A stretch of 64,000 nt of DNA from assembly GCA_021442155.1 (NCBI GenBank), contig CM038216.1, forward strand, positions 85,594,945-85,658,944, written 5' to 3'. This document shows, one piece after another, positions 23,279 through 36,130 of this stretch. Numbering within the stretch: the first letter of the stretch is position 1; each line of letters opens with the position of its first letter. The position numbers were made by a program, and so were the translations under genes. The notes beneath the pieces were generated by a model that was not told the DNA's origin, searched no databases, and saw only the letters and a list, made by a program, of their open reading frames with translations. The stretch is from Cymbidium sinense (lineage: Eukaryota; Streptophyta; Magnoliopsida; Asparagales; Orchidaceae).

Positions 23279-26200
23279 TTTTTTTAGGGAAAGTTAGAAT
23301 TTTATTACCTTAAAAATACAGGATACAATGTCATTAAAAGGGGTAAAGCTCAAATTTCTACTACTCATAGAGCTACAGGAAACATAAAGAGCTAAACCCC
23401 TATCTAAGTACAATGGAAAAAAGAAAATAAAAGAGCAAAAGCAATAACATTAAAGCAAATCAGAAAGTACACAAAAAGAACTAATAAAACAAAAGAAAAT
23501 AATAAAAGGACTAGTTAGCAACATTTCATGATCCTTTTGAGAAGGAAAGATAAGCAAGATCCACATCAATAGTACTTGACTTTGCTGAGTAAAGATCATT
23601 CCATCTGTGAAGTTCCAACTTACAAATGAAATCTGCAAAACGCAACGAAGGAAATGGCCATAGATCAAAGAAAATTGATAAAGTAAATAATTTAGAAAGA
23701 GCTGAGAATGAGAAGGCTCGGGCTTTATTAAGATCATCTCAAGGGGCAACAATACATATGAGCATCTAAACTTCATGAGAAGGGTTTCAATCATGTGCAT
23801 GCTACCAACCAAAGAGAAGATATAGGGAAACATCAAAGGCATCATAGCCATCATACCTGATATAAGAAATCGTGCAAGGCAAAATAGTCCAAAGTGATCT
23901 AGTTTTTGCACCAAAAAATAGAGAAAAATAGCCAACTAGTAGCCAACCAGCAGCAAACCCACCAACCAAAACCCACAACAGACCAAACACATAAAGCCAG
24001 CATCTCAGAAGTTACAGCAGGGTTAGTGGCTGAGAACAACCCACAACCATCTCCACAGCACTAGGAACACAAATCAAAGGGAAAAAACTCCACCCAAATA
24101 GCAAAATAGTAGAAGATAAGCAGCATCAGAGAGAAGAAAGCCATAACATAGAGAGACCAAGAGGCATCTAGAAGTTACCATCAAAGCCACCACCAAGGTA
24201 GCCAAAAGGAAAGCTAGTCAACCATCACCAACCAAGAGGCAAATATCAAGAAATAAAAAGAGCCAACTAAACTAAAGAGAGTCAATACCAACATCCAACA
24301 TAAATCCCAAAACACCAAACCACTACACAAGCATCCAAGGCAAGACATCAGCCATAAAAAACCCCTCAAGCAGCCAACCCCCAACAATAAGTCCTAAAAT
24401 AGGACCAAAAAAACCAAAAGAGCTCATATCCTCCACCAAAAAAATAGCCAATAAAACCACCGAGGTCAGTAGCCAATAGGATGAGTAGTAGGAGAAGTCA
24501 GAGTAGCAGGAAAACCAACACCCAAAATCAGGAAGAAAAAATAAAGGAAAAATAACTACACCCAAGAGAGGATAACCAACCAAGGAGCAGACCAGAAATC
24601 CAACCAAAAGCACCTAAACCAACCATCAAACATAGACAACACGTCCACCCAACCAACCAACCTAGATAGCCAAAATAACTAACTAGCCCAGTTAGGCAAC
24701 AAAACCAACCAGTAAATAGAGCTAATACAAAACCCAAAAAGAGGGAAAAGAACATCAATAGACAAAGCAACAACCGACTTGGAGATCTCCAAAATAACCA
24801 AGAAATAAAAATGGTAGTCACCTAGCCAAACTAGAAAAGGCTAAGGAGGACCATCCAACCACAAGCAAAAAAACTATAAGGAAAAGAACAAGGCTAGAGG
24901 CAAACAAAACCCCTTCCAAATCCCAAAGAGCAGATAGTCACTATAAAGGAGAAAATGGGAGACAACAACCACATAATAGTTAACTCAAATTCACAAGGTA
25001 GATAGAAACCTCCAAGACAAACTAGGAAAGGATAACCAAGCCAAAAGAGGACAATAGTTGCCATGAAAAAATAACCACCCAAAATAGCTTGGCAAATGAA
25101 AGAAATAACAAAGAACCAAGAACCTACCATAGCATCCAAATCAATTCAAAAAAAGGCTGTGAAAACTAAAGGCAAACCCAACATTCACTGGTAAAAAGGG
25201 TAGGCCAAAATTTGGCACAACCATAACCCAACATGAGACATAAAGCATGAGCTAGAGAAAGAAAATTGCCAGGCTAAGAGGATAGGGAAACCAATTAAAA
25301 ATTGCACCACTAAGACCCAAAAAATTGCCAGGCAAGTATAGAATGGGGTAAAGAAAAAGGGGGTTTAAGTATTGAAATAAACTCACCAAAAACCACTTCC
25401 TAGTGAGGGGAGCAGAAAAAAAAAACAACAAAAAATAGACTGAATAAAACCACCATAGAAAAAGATTAACAAATTAGTAGAAGGTTAAAATCTGAGGTAA
25501 GGCAATCTAGTGTTATCCGGATTGATCAGACCACGTAGATGCTTAGGTATGCTATGGTTATCAAATAAAGTGAGCTCATTTAATTCCCCTCCCAAATTAG
25601 CTAGGAAATCAACATAAGCATTACTTTCACGAAGAATGTGAAAACTTTTGTAGCAAACTTGAGAAATAGGCTATTTAGTGTGATTAAGAAGATAAAATAA
25701 GTCAGCATTTCCCATTTTATTATTAGTAAGCATATTCTGGAAATGAAGAGCATCAACTTTAACCCAAATATTATAAAGGCCTTTGCTTAAATAAATATCA
25801 ACAGCTTTGTTAACAGCCATGAGTTCAGCATAAATAACAAAATAGGCTTTGAGGGGGTAGGCTAAAGCATAAATGATAGTTCCTTTAGATTCCCTAAGAA
25901 TTCCATCATAGCCATATTTGTTTTGGGAAATAGAACCATCAAAATTGATCTTAATAGAATTTTTGTTAGGCTTAATCAAATGTATAATGGTAATACTCTT
26001 ATAAGAAGCATCATCATGGAAAGTGATACCCAATTTTTTTCCACAAATTTATAACCTCTAAAGTGAAAATTGCTAATTAAAATTTCATTAAATAAAGCAT
26101 GAATTTTTTCTTTAGTTCTAGCAAGGATCTTTTTATAGTTCATAGGAATAACATGATATTTAGCATCATTTTTATCCATCCTAACGAACCAAATAAGGGT

Positions 26201-26707
26201 AATAATAATTAAAAATTTGATATGACCTTTCACAATTTTATGGAAAGAAACTTTAAGAAGTTGATATAATGAAAGAGAGCCGTCAAAATAGCAAGTGTTA
26301 AATAAATCATCATACCATATTCAAAGTTTGGAAGAAATAGCACCATTGACAAAAAAACATGATTAACATTTTCAATATGAAAGCACTTACATAAGGTAAG
26401 TAAAACCTTTAAGCTAGAAAGGAATCAACTAGGATGAAGTTATTCAAAATCCTCCAAGTTAAAATTGATTAAGAAATGGGAAAGATATTATTCCAAAGTT
26501 TAATTAAAACATTAAAGGTGTTCTATTTATTTCTAATAAAATTCCAAACCTCTTTAAGAACAAAATCACCATTGTAAGAGAGCTTAAAAAGGATTTGACC
26601 CAGTTTTTTAGAAAAGATAACGATGTTGCAAAACTTGTCAAAAATAGAAATAGGAATGTAGTTCTCAAGTTTGTTTTCATTCTAATTGTTATTAAGACGG
26701 GTTGGAG
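23279..26707 (-). mobile_element. LINE copy 3, 3' half with RNase H and long 3' tail
   Basis: Minus-strand L1-type element truncated at its 5' side near 26707 and ending in poly(A) at the left (T-run 23279-23285). It contains the zf-RVT region, an RNase H domain and about 2.2 kb of tail (23286-25500). The block at about 23717-23870 (GAAGGGTTTCAATCATG, then GGGAAACATCAAAGGCATC) matches LINE copy 4 and, more weakly, copy 2. On the + strand the tail is rich in AACCAACC and GCCAAC words; its long hydrophobic minus-strand frames are not conserved proteins that I recognise. The RT itself is absent. Confidence 0.87.
25560..26380 (-). pseudogene. LINE copy 3 zf-RVT and RNase H domains, broken
   Basis: In sense order: a zinc-finger-like zf-RVT piece TLCKCFHIENVNHVFF (about 26330-26390), then IIITLIWFVRMDKNDAKY, the usual link to RNase H. 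The frame 26033-25671 gives IKINFDGSIS, GYDGILRES, a YAELMAVNKAVD block and WVKVDAL. These carry the Asp-Glu-Asp residues of the RVT_3-type RNase H found at the C-terminus of plant L1 elements. A frameshift near 26030 separates the two parts. Confidence 0.86.
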
Positions 26708-26961
26708 GTTTAGTGTCGTAGGTTTATGGTTTAGGGTTTAGAGTTTAGGATTTAGGGATTAAAGTTTTTCTTTTTAAAATTAAGTAAACTAGTAGGTTTA
26801 GGTTTATTTAGTATATTTAGTATTTTTTTATTTATTTAAGGTTTATTATTTAGGGTTTATGGTTTAGCTTTTAAGTTTAGGGTTTAAGTTTTAGTTTAGG
26901 GTTTAGGGTTTAGGTATAAGGTTTAGGGTTCAGGTTTTAGTTTAAGGTTTAGAGTTTTTAG
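26708..26961. repeat. Telomere-like array with monomer stub
   Basis: Telomere-like sequence, then a monomer start (AAAATTAAGTAAACTAGTAGG at about 26776) of only about 70 bp, then telomere-like sequence up to the GRP copy 6 poly(T). Confidence 0.78.
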
Positions 26962-27430
26962 TTTTTTTATAACAGAGAACAAATTTAGATTCAATATTTC
27001 TTCTTTTCGATTTCATCAACCAAGTGACACACCAAGTTTTCTAAGACATAATCAACAACATAGATAAAAAATGAGCACGCATAGAGAAATTTAAAAACCC
27101 TAGATAACTAGAATCGCCTCTACTATAAAGACATTGTTCCATACGTAGTGGATCGGATTGGCCATTCTTCATTTTCTCTAGTTCACATCAGAACCACCCT
27201 AGCCTCTCGAGTAGCGAGATCCACCATCAAATCCCCGATCTCTCCCTCCACCACCACCAGGGTTGTAACCTCCATCTCTCCTCCTGCCACCATAACCACC
27301 ACTACTCTGACCACCAACCATATCCACCCACCTCCACATCCCCACCGCCACTATAACACCTCCACCTTCACCTCCATCGCCAGATATAGCTGCTTGACGA
27401 TGTCCCCCGCCATCAAGGTTCTGCCCATTC
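26962..27430 (-). pseudogene. GRP fragment copy 6
   Basis: Antisense GRP 3' fragment (T-run 26962-26968). Much of the tail can be followed on the minus strand: GGYGGRRRDGGYNPGGGG, then GRDRGFDGGSRYSRG. It then meets a stop (TAG) where the Gln of RGQGG is expected, and the final WRN is changed. The RRM end is eroded (GACATCGTC for the expected AACATCACCGTC). Confidence 0.86.
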
Positions 27431-30002
27431 TAAGGGTTTAGGTTTATTAGGTTTTAGGTTTTAGGTTTATTTGTAAATTTATTTAGTTACATTCAATTTA
27501 AGTTTAGGGTTTGGGGTTTAGGGTTTAGGGTTTAGGGTTTAGGGTTTATGGTTTAGGGTTTATGGTTTAGTGTTTAGGTTTATTAGGTTTTAGGGTTTAG
27601 GTTTATTTGTAAATTTATTTAGTTACATTCAATTTAGTGTGGTTTGGGGTTTGAGTTTGGGGTTTAGGGTTGTGGGTTTAGTGGTTTATGGTTTGGGGTT
27701 TATGGTTTGGGGTGGTTTAAGGTTTAGGTTTCTACATGCTTTAGGGTTTTTATGCTTTTAGGGTTTAGGGTTTAGGGTTAGGGTTTAAGATTTAGGGATT
27801 AGGGTTTTTGGGGATTTAGGTTTTAGGGTTAAGGGTTGTAGGTTTAGGGTTTAGAGTTTAGTGTTTAGGGTTTAATATTTAAGGTTTAAAGTTTTATTTT
27901 AAAAAAATTTAAGTAAATTGGTAGGTTTAGGTTTATTTAGTATGTTTAGTTTATTTTTTATTTATTTTAGTTTAATTTCTTTTTTATTTTTATTTAGGTT
28001 TATTTTATTATTTTATCTATTTAGTTTATTTATTTTAAGTTTATTTATTTTTAATTTAGGGTTTTTATTTTAGTTTATTTTTTTAGGTTTAGGTTTAGGT
28101 TTAAGTTTATTTGTAAGTTGAGTTTTATTTTTATTTTATTTTTTAGGTTTAGGTTTTATTTTTTATTTTTTGGTTTAGGTTTAGTTTTTTTTTTAAATTT
28201 CTTTAGGTTTAGGTTTTTGATTTTATTTTAAGTTTATTATAGGTTTTATTTACATTTATTTTTTTATTTTATTTTATTTTAGTTTAGGTTTGTTTATTTT
28301 AATTTATTTTAGATTAGTTTATGTTTTATTTATTATTTTATTATTTTATTTATGTTTAGGTTTATTTTATTTTATTTATTTTATTTTTATTTTTTAGTTT
28401 AGGTTTTTTTAATTTTATTTATATTTTATTTATTTTAGGTTTATTTTAAAGTTTATTATAGATTTTATTTTTATATTTATTTATTATCTTTTATTTTGTT
28501 TATATTTTTTATTTAGGTATATTTAGTTTGGTCTATTTATTTTATTTAGTATTTTATTTTATTATTTTTTAGTTTAGTTATTTTTTATTTTATATTATTA
28601 GGTTTGTTTTATTTATTTATTTTGTTATTAGTAGTTTAGTTTTTTGGTTGTGGTTTTTAGGGTTAGGGTAGTTTATGGCTCAGTGGCTCAGTGGTTTAAC
28701 AGGGCCTGGGACTGTAGTTTATTTTAGTTTGGGTTTATAGTTTTAGAATCAGTTTAGTTAGGGGAGTTTAGGTTTAGGTCAGTTGGTTTAAGTAGTCAGT
28801 TTAGGGCCCAGGGTTTAGTTTGGTCTGGGGATGGCTCAGTTTAGTTTTAGGGTAGTTTTTATGTAGTAGGTTTAGGTAGTGTTAGGTTTAGGTATAGTTT
28901 GGATTTAGGAGTTTAGTTTAGTTTAGGCCCAGGTCAGTTAGTTTAGTATCAGTTTTAGTTTAGTGGGTTGAGGTCAGGAGAGAGTTGGGTTAGGTCAGTG
29001 GTTTTGGGGTTAGGGTCAGGTAGGTGAACATATTTAGGGGGTTTAGCTTAAAGTAGGGTCAGTTTGGGTAGGTTAGTTAGGGTTTAGGTTTTTAAAATTA
29101 AGTAAACCCAGGTTTAGTTTATTTAGTTTATTTAGTATATCATCATTTATTTTAGTTTATTTTATTTTATTTTATTAGTTTAGTTCATTTATTTTAGTTT
29201 ATTTATGTTATTTTAGGTTATTTATTTTAGTTTATTTTATTTAGGTAGGTTTAGTTTATCTTAATTTTTTTATTTTTAGTTTTATTTTTTTTATTTTTTT
29301 TTTTGGTTTAGGTTTTATTTTTATTTTAGGTTTAGGTTTACATTTTTATTTTATTTTTGTAAGTTTAGGTTTTATGTTTTATTTAAGTTTTATTATATTT
29401 TTAGTTTATTATTTTTTTATTTTATTTTAGGTTTAGGTTTAGGTTTTATTTATTTTAGTTTAGTTTATTTTTATTTTATTTTATTTTTTTTATTTTAGGT
29501 TTAGGTTTTTCTTTACTTTTAGGGTTTATGTTTTATTTTTTATTTAATTTTAGGTTTATTATTAGGTTTATTTAAGTTTTTTATTCAATTTTATTTTAAT
29601 ATATTTTAAATTGATTTTATTTTATTTTAGGTTTAGATTTTATTTTATTTAAGTCTCATTTTAGTTTATTTAGTTTAATATTTTATTTTTATTTAGTTTT
29701 ATTTTATTTTATCTTAAGTTTATGTTTAGTTTAGGTTTAGTTTTTTAGTTTATGTTTTATTATTTATTTTTTTTATTTTATTTTGGTTTAGATTTTATTT
29801 ATATTTTATTTTTAGTTTAGGTTTTAGCTTTTTTTTGTTTGGCCTGGGGTTTAGTTTAAAGTTTACTCTTTTGGGTTTAAGATTTATGGTCAGTTTGGGT
29901 TTGTTTTAGCTCCAGTTTAGTCGGTTAGGGTTTTAGGTGATCAGGGTTTGGTGGTTTATGGTTTAGGGCTCAGGTTTTATGTTTGTTTTATTAAGGTTTT
30001 TT
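27431..30002. repeat. Telomere-like arrays, T-rich monomers and a G-rich anomalous tract
   Basis: 27431-27900 is telomere-like and holds two copies of a ~136-bp segment (phrase AGTTACATTCAATTTA at 27485 and 27621). A monomer lies at about 27901-28640 (opening AAGTAAATTGGTAGG). 28641-29093 is an unusual tract with GGTCAG, GGCTCAG and GGCCCAGG words, more C and G than elsewhere. A monomer runs 29094-29835 (opening AAATTAAGTAAACCCAGG), then a mixed tract to 30002. Confidence 0.75.
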
Positions 30003-30042
30003 GGTTTTAACAATAACAACCATATTCAACATTTCTCTTTTT
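30003..30042 (-). pseudogene. GRP fragment copy 7, remnant of 3' end only
   Basis: TTTTAACAATAACAACCATA followed by TTCAACATTTCTC matches the extreme 3' UTR of the other GRP copies. The rest is missing, and T-rich monomer sequence continues at once. It is identified only by the position after a telomere-like tract and this short match. Confidence 0.6.
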
Positions 30043-33000
30043 ATTTAGTTTATTTTAGTTTTATTTTTTATATGTTTACTTTTATTTATTATTAATTATT
30101 TATTTTTTATTTTATTTAGGTTTTTTATTTTAATTTAGTATTTTTTTAATTTAGGTTTAGCTTTTATTTTTTTTTAGAGTTTACATTTTATTTTTTTAGG
30201 TTTGGGTTTTATTTTTTTAAGGTTTAGTATAGGTTTTTATTTTATTTTATAGGTTTTGGTTTTAGGTTTTTATTTTAGGTTTATTTTTATGTTTTATTTT
30301 TTAGTTTAGGTTTATATTTATTTTTAGTTTATTATATTTTATTTAATTTAGGGTTTAGGTTTAGTTTATTTTATGTTTAGGTCAAGGTTTTATTTAATTT
30401 AGTTTTATTTTGTTTTGTTTTTTTTATTTTTTATTTTATTTTATTTTTTTTTTTATTTAGGTTTTCTTTATTTATTTTATTTAGTAGTTTAGGTTTTTAT
30501 TTAGTTTTATTTTATTTTATTTTAAGTTTATTTTATTTTTATTTTGTTTAGTTTTTTATTTTATTAAGTATGTTATTCTTAGGTTTATTTTATCTTTTTT
30601 TTAGTTTAGTATAGTTTTTATTTTTATTTTATTTTAGTTTATTTTATTATTTTATTTTATTTTATATCAAGTTTAGGTTTAGGTTTTACTTTAGGTTTCA
30701 TTTTATTTAATTTTTATTTAGGTTTAGATTATTTAATTATTTATGTTTTTTATTTGTAGAAATTTTAGGTTTTATGATTTAGGGTTTAGGGTTGTGGTTT
30801 ATTTATAGTGTTTATTTTTGGGTTTGGGAGAGGTCAGGGTTAGTGGTAGTGGTTAGAGGGTAGGGTATGGTTAGGGTTAAGGTTAGGTAGTAGGGTCAGT
30901 GTAGGATTTAGGTTTAGGTTGGTTATGGTTATAGGTGGGAGGCTCAGTGGTAGGTAGAGTTTAGGTTTAGGGTTTTAGTTATTAGATAGTTTAAATATTT
31001 TTATTTTATTTTAAATAAAAGGTATGTTTATTTTATTTATTTTATTATTTATTGATTATATTATTTTAATTTTAGTTTATGTTTATGCTTATTTTATTTT
31101 ATTTAGGTTTTTCTTATTTTTTTATTTTAGGTTTAAAATTAAGTTTATGTTTATTTTTTAGTTTTCTTTTATTTTTATTTTATTTTTAGGGTTAGGTTTT
31201 ATTTTTTACTTTTCAATTTAAGTTTATGTTTTTATTTTATTTTTTAGGTTTAAGTTTTAGATTTTTTATTTTAGGTTTTATTTTTTAGTTTAGGTTTAGA
31301 TTTATTTTTAGTTTAATTTGTTTTATAGTTTAAGTTTGGGTTTAGGTTTAGTTTCTTTGGCTTAGTTTAGGTTTTTTTTTTATTTTTTTTTAGGTTTATT
31401 TTATTTTTATTTTAAGATTACATTTTTCTATAATTTAGGGTTTAGTTTTTTTTATTTATTTTTAGGCTTTACTTTTAGGTTTTTATTTGATCTGATTTTA
31501 TTTTATTTTTGGTTTATTTTATTTTAATTTTAGGTTTAGTTTTTATTTTTTTAGCTTTTTTATTTTTTAGTTTAGTTTAGGTTTTTATTAATTTAATTTT
31601 TGTTAAGTTTTTATGTTTTTTTTATTTTCTTTTTAGGTTTAGGTTTAGGTTTAGGTTTTAATTTATGATTTTATTTTATTTTATTTTATTTTATTTTGGT
31701 TTAGTTTTTTCATTTATTTTATTTTTAAGTTTTATTTAGTTTAGTTTTTTTTTAGCCTTTAGGTTTAGTTTTTAGGTTTGGGGTTATTTTATGGTTTAGG
31801 TTTAGGGTTTTAGTTTAGGTTGGGTTTAGGTTTATGGTTTAGGGTTATTTTTTATGGTTTTAGGTGGTTTTAAGGTTTGGTTTAGGGTAGGGTTTAGGGT
31901 TTAGGCTCAGTTTGTATAGTTTTGTGTTTGGGTAGGGTTTAGATTTATTTAAGATTTTGTTTTTTTTAAAATAAATAGGTTTAGGTATTTAATTTTATTT
32001 TTATTTTATTTTAGTTTTTATTTTTATTTTAGTTTATTTTATTTTATTTTTGATTCATTTTATTATTTAATTTAGTTTATTTTATTTTAGTTTGTTTAAT
32101 TTAGTTTTTTTTAGTTTATTTTTTTAGTTTAGGTTTATTTTTATTTTTTATTTAGGTTTAATTTAGTTTGTTTTTAGGTTTTTATTTTATTTATTTAGGT
32201 TTAGGTTTAGGATATAGGGTTTTTTTTTAAAAATTATGTAAACTAGTAGGTTTTGGTTTATTTAGTTTATTTTTATTTATTTTGGTTTATTTTATTTATT
32301 ATTATTATTTAAGTTTACTTTTTTATTTTTATTTAGTTTAGTTTATTTATTTTAGGTTTATTTATTTTAGTTTAGATTTTTTTAATTTAGTTTATTTTTT
32401 AGGTTTAAGTTTAGGTTTATGTTTATTTTTAGGTTTAGGTTTTATTTTTTATTTTTAGGTTTAGGTTTAGGTTTTTATTTCATTTTTTTAGGTTTAGGTT
32501 TTAGGTTTTCATTTTGGGTTTATTTTTAGGTTTTATTTTTTTAGTTTAGATTAAGTTTATTTTAAGTTTATTATATTTTTTTTAGTTTACGTTTAAGTTT
32601 AGGTTTGGTTTACTTTAGGTTCACATTTTGGTTGTATTTATTTTTGTTTAAGTTTAGGTTTATTTTATTTTTATTTTAGGTTTTGATTTTTTTTATTTAT
32701 GGTTTAGGTTTTATTATTTATTTATTTTAATGTTTTATTTATAGGTTTATTTTTTTTAGATTTAGGTTTTATTTAGTTTTATTTTATTTTATTTAAGTTT
32801 ATTTATTTTATTTTAGTTTTAGTTTTATTTTATTTAAGTTTATTTTATTTATTTAGGTTTTATTAATTTTATTTTAGTTTAGTTTTATTTTATTTTCTTT
32901 TTAGTAGTTTATGTTTAGTTTAGTTTAGGTTTTTAGTTTATGTTTTTATTTTATTTTATTTTATTTTATTTTGGTTTAGGTTTTCATTTATTTTATTTTT

Positions 33001-34224
33001 TATTTATTTAGGTTTAGATTTTATTTAGCTTTAGGGTTTAGGTTCTTTTTTAGGTTAGGTTTAGTTTACATGGGTTTGGCCTAGGTTTAGGGTTTAGGGT
33101 TGTTTAGTATTTAGGGTTTATGGTTTTTAGTTTTAAGTTTAATTTTAGGGTTTAGGTTTAGGTTTAGGTTTAGGTGTAGGTTTAGTCAGTTTAGTTAGGG
33201 TTTGGAGGATATTGGTAGGTTTAGTTTTTTTTTAAAAAATTAGTAAACTGTTAGGTTTAGATTTATTTAGTTTATCTTTTATTTATTTTAGTTTATTTTT
33301 TTATTTAATTTAGTTTATTTATTTTAGGTTTGTTTAATTTTGTTTAGGTTTTTTATTTAGTTTATTTTTTTGGTTTAGGTTTAGGTTTAGGTTTATTTTT
33401 TAGTTTAGTTTTTTTTTTATTTTAGTTTTTTAAGTTTAGGTTTTTTTAGTTTTAGGTTTAGGTTTTATTTTATCTTTTTTAGGTTTAGGTTTAGGTTTTA
33501 TTTGAGGTTACTTTTATTTTTAGTTTAGTTTAGTATTTTTAAATTTATTTTATTTTATTTAGTTTAGGGTTTAGGTTTAGTTTATTTTAGGTCTAGGTTT
33601 AGGTTTTATTGATTTTTTGTATAGTTTATTTTAGTTTAGGTTTAGGTTTATTTTATTTTTTTATTTAGGTTTAGGTTTTAGTTTTTTAGGTTTATTTTTT
33701 TTATTTATTTTTTTAGGTATATTTTTAGGTTTAGGTTTTATTTAGTTTTTTTATTTTATTTTATTTTAGGTTTATTTTATTTTTATTTTACATTTAGGTT
33801 TTATTTTATTTAGTATTTTTATTTTTTGGTTTATTTTATTTTTTAGTTTAGTTTATGTTTTTATTTATTTTATTTGAGTTTAGTTTTTATTTTTAATTTA
33901 TTTTATCTTTATTTTTAAGTTTAGGTTTTAGTTTATGTTTTTATTTTATTTTATTTTCTTATTTTATTTAGGTTTAGGTTCATATATTTATTTTATTTTT
34001 AGGTTTTATTTAGTTTAGGTTTTTATGGTTTTAGGGTTTAGGTTTAGGGTGGTTAGGGTTTAGGGTTTAGTGTTTGTGTTAGCTTTATGGTTTAGGGTTT
34101 TGGCTTGGGTTTGGTTTTGGGTTTTATGGTTTAGGTTGTATTTTTTAAGGTTTAGGGTGTAGGGTTTAGGGTTTAGGGTTTAGGTTTAGGGTTCAAGTTT
34201 TAGTTTATGGTTTATGGTTTATGG
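30043..34224. repeat. Run of T-rich monomers with short telomere-like arrays
   Basis: Monomers or parts at about 30043-30770 (TATTCTTAGG near 30573), 30976-31745, 31961-32205, 32220-33020 (opening ATTATGTAAACTAGTAGG) and 33231-34020 (opening TTAGTAAACTGTTAGG). Between them are degenerate telomere-like tracts, with a G-rich tract at 30771-30975 (GGTCAG, GTAGGG words). 34021-34224 is a telomere-like array leading to GRP copy 8. No gene. Confidence 0.78.
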
Positions 34225-34290
34225 TTTTTTTTAACAGCGAACAAATTCAGATTCAACATTTTTTCTTTTCAATTTTATCAACTAAGTCAC
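34225..34290 (-). pseudogene. GRP fragment copy 8, cut off at the gypsy region
   Basis: T-run 34225-34232, then ACAAATTCAGATTCAACATT and CAACTAAGTCAC, the extreme 3' UTR as in the other copies. The match stops at 34290, where unrelated sequence of the retrotransposon region begins. The missing remainder is not found next to the other end of that region near 43985. Confidence 0.78.
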
Positions 34291-36130
34291 CAACCAGGGA
34301 GGTAATCGAATGACCTCCTTGAGGATACCTAAAGCCTCAGGTTCCCGGGATGTCCAGACTATATACCCATTACCATTCAATCTTATATAAATCAACACTT
34401 GAATAGAGGAAAGAGAACTCAACATTCATACACTTAAGCTATAACAACATGCATTTCTTCTGTATTTATAACTAGCATCATAACACATTATTATTCATTT
34501 ATAAACTTTTGAAAACTACATTTAGATTTAATAGTGATAATAGCCACACATGTATTAAATTAAATCAACACATGCAAGCTTACATAAAGGAAATCCAATT
34601 TATTTTACTTGATTTTCAAAACATGGATGCATGAATTCAAAAGTCATACCAAATTTAGCATGATTGGAAAGAGAACAATCAAATATAAGCACATGGTTCA
34701 TTCAACCAAACTAGTTCTTAAGGATAATCAAATCAAATAAGATTATTTAAAGAAAACCAAAGCTTCTTTATTAATTAAGTTTTGGATTTGATTCGATTTA
34801 AGAAAGAGAAGAGAAATCATCATTTGTTATTTTAAACCCATTCCCACATTAGTGATTAGATTTAATTTAAGGAAATGTAATTAAGTTGATTTTATTATTT
34901 AATTAAGTTAAACTCTTAATTAGATGGATTAATTAATCTTACCTATGTCACCTTAAAGTAATTAACTGAATAATTATGAGCTATCGTGATATGCATGGAA
35001 AATAAACTTGCAATGATCCTAGAAAATAAAAGGGGTGTAATGAAATTGGCTCATGATTAATTAGATTAAAGGACTTAATTAATTACTCTTATGGTTTTCT
35101 ACACATGTGGACTAACCATAATTTCATTAAACTCCTTTAGGTGCATGATCTAATGTCACGTGAGGGAGAATGGAGTTCGCCATTGCTCACTTGATTTGAG
35201 CTTACCCGAGCTCCGATCAACTCTAAAAGGATCTCAGACCTTCATGACATCGATCAGAGGGGATCCAACGATCAAGATCACATGAGATGCAAGTTTTCTT
35301 CAAAAAGCTCCTATAGATTTTTGCCTAAGGATTGGTTTTGAAAGCATACCTCACCGGAGCTCAAGACTAGCGGAGATGAAGCCCTGTTGAGCAACAATTG
35401 GATCAATTCCTTGACGTTCGCTCAGATGGCCAAGAATCGATGATTTGGAGCTCTACTTTAATCGAAGTCCCACCACTGGTGCTCGGGAAGCTTGAGAGAT
35501 GATTCATTATAGCTTAACGAAGCCTAGGGCAAAGTTAATTTGAGTTTGATGGAGAAATAGGGAAGTTAGGTCAGAAATGGGAGTGTCCTATTTTATGACA
35601 GATGGGAATGGCTTGTTTTTGATCGAGGAATAAGCTTGGGAGCTTAGGGAATGGCTCTAGCGGGTCATCTTGGGTAGCTACGGCTTTGTGGAATGATTTT
35701 TGTGTGTGTTTGAGTGGAAACGAGGGGGTGTATACCCCCTTTCTTCTTGATCAGACGGTCAGATCAAATTCATCTTTTAGTGGTAACGGCCATCTCGTGA
35801 GTGGCGGGGAGTGAGTGCTTGGTTGGTTGAAGGTGTGGAGGTGGCTACCAAGGAGGAATCATGGGTGTTCTATGGGTTTCAAATGCTCCAATGGGGAGGG
35901 TGAGGTTATTTTACCTCCCATGAGTCATGGCCAACCCAACCACTCATTAGGTTAGGTTGGGCAGTGTCTTAGATGCCTAAGTGGACCGTTGGGAGAGTAC
36001 CAAGTGGCCAAGGAATAGAAATAACTACTTACATGGGTGATTTGTCTCATGTGAATCCCTTGACCTAAGGGTAGAATGATTATTTGGCATTGAATTTGAT
36101 TTGGGAAGATTTGAAATACATATGGGTAGG
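34291..36130. other. Non-coding sequence upstream of the gypsy pol, possible LTR/leader
   Basis: About 1.8 kb of ordinary, non-satellite sequence. The first ~900 bp is AT-rich. 35150-36130 has higher GC and contains ACCCGAGCTCCGATCAACTC-like phrases. I see no long frame; the minus-strand frame 36146-35952 is not recognisable. The position fits a 5' LTR plus leader with gag deleted, but no matching copy is evident on the 3' side. Confidence 0.4.

Noticed and set aside
23450..25139. Further hydrophobic minus-strand frames in LINE copy 3 tail
   Set aside because: Same compositional effect; no recognisable domain or conserved frame relative to the other LINE tails.
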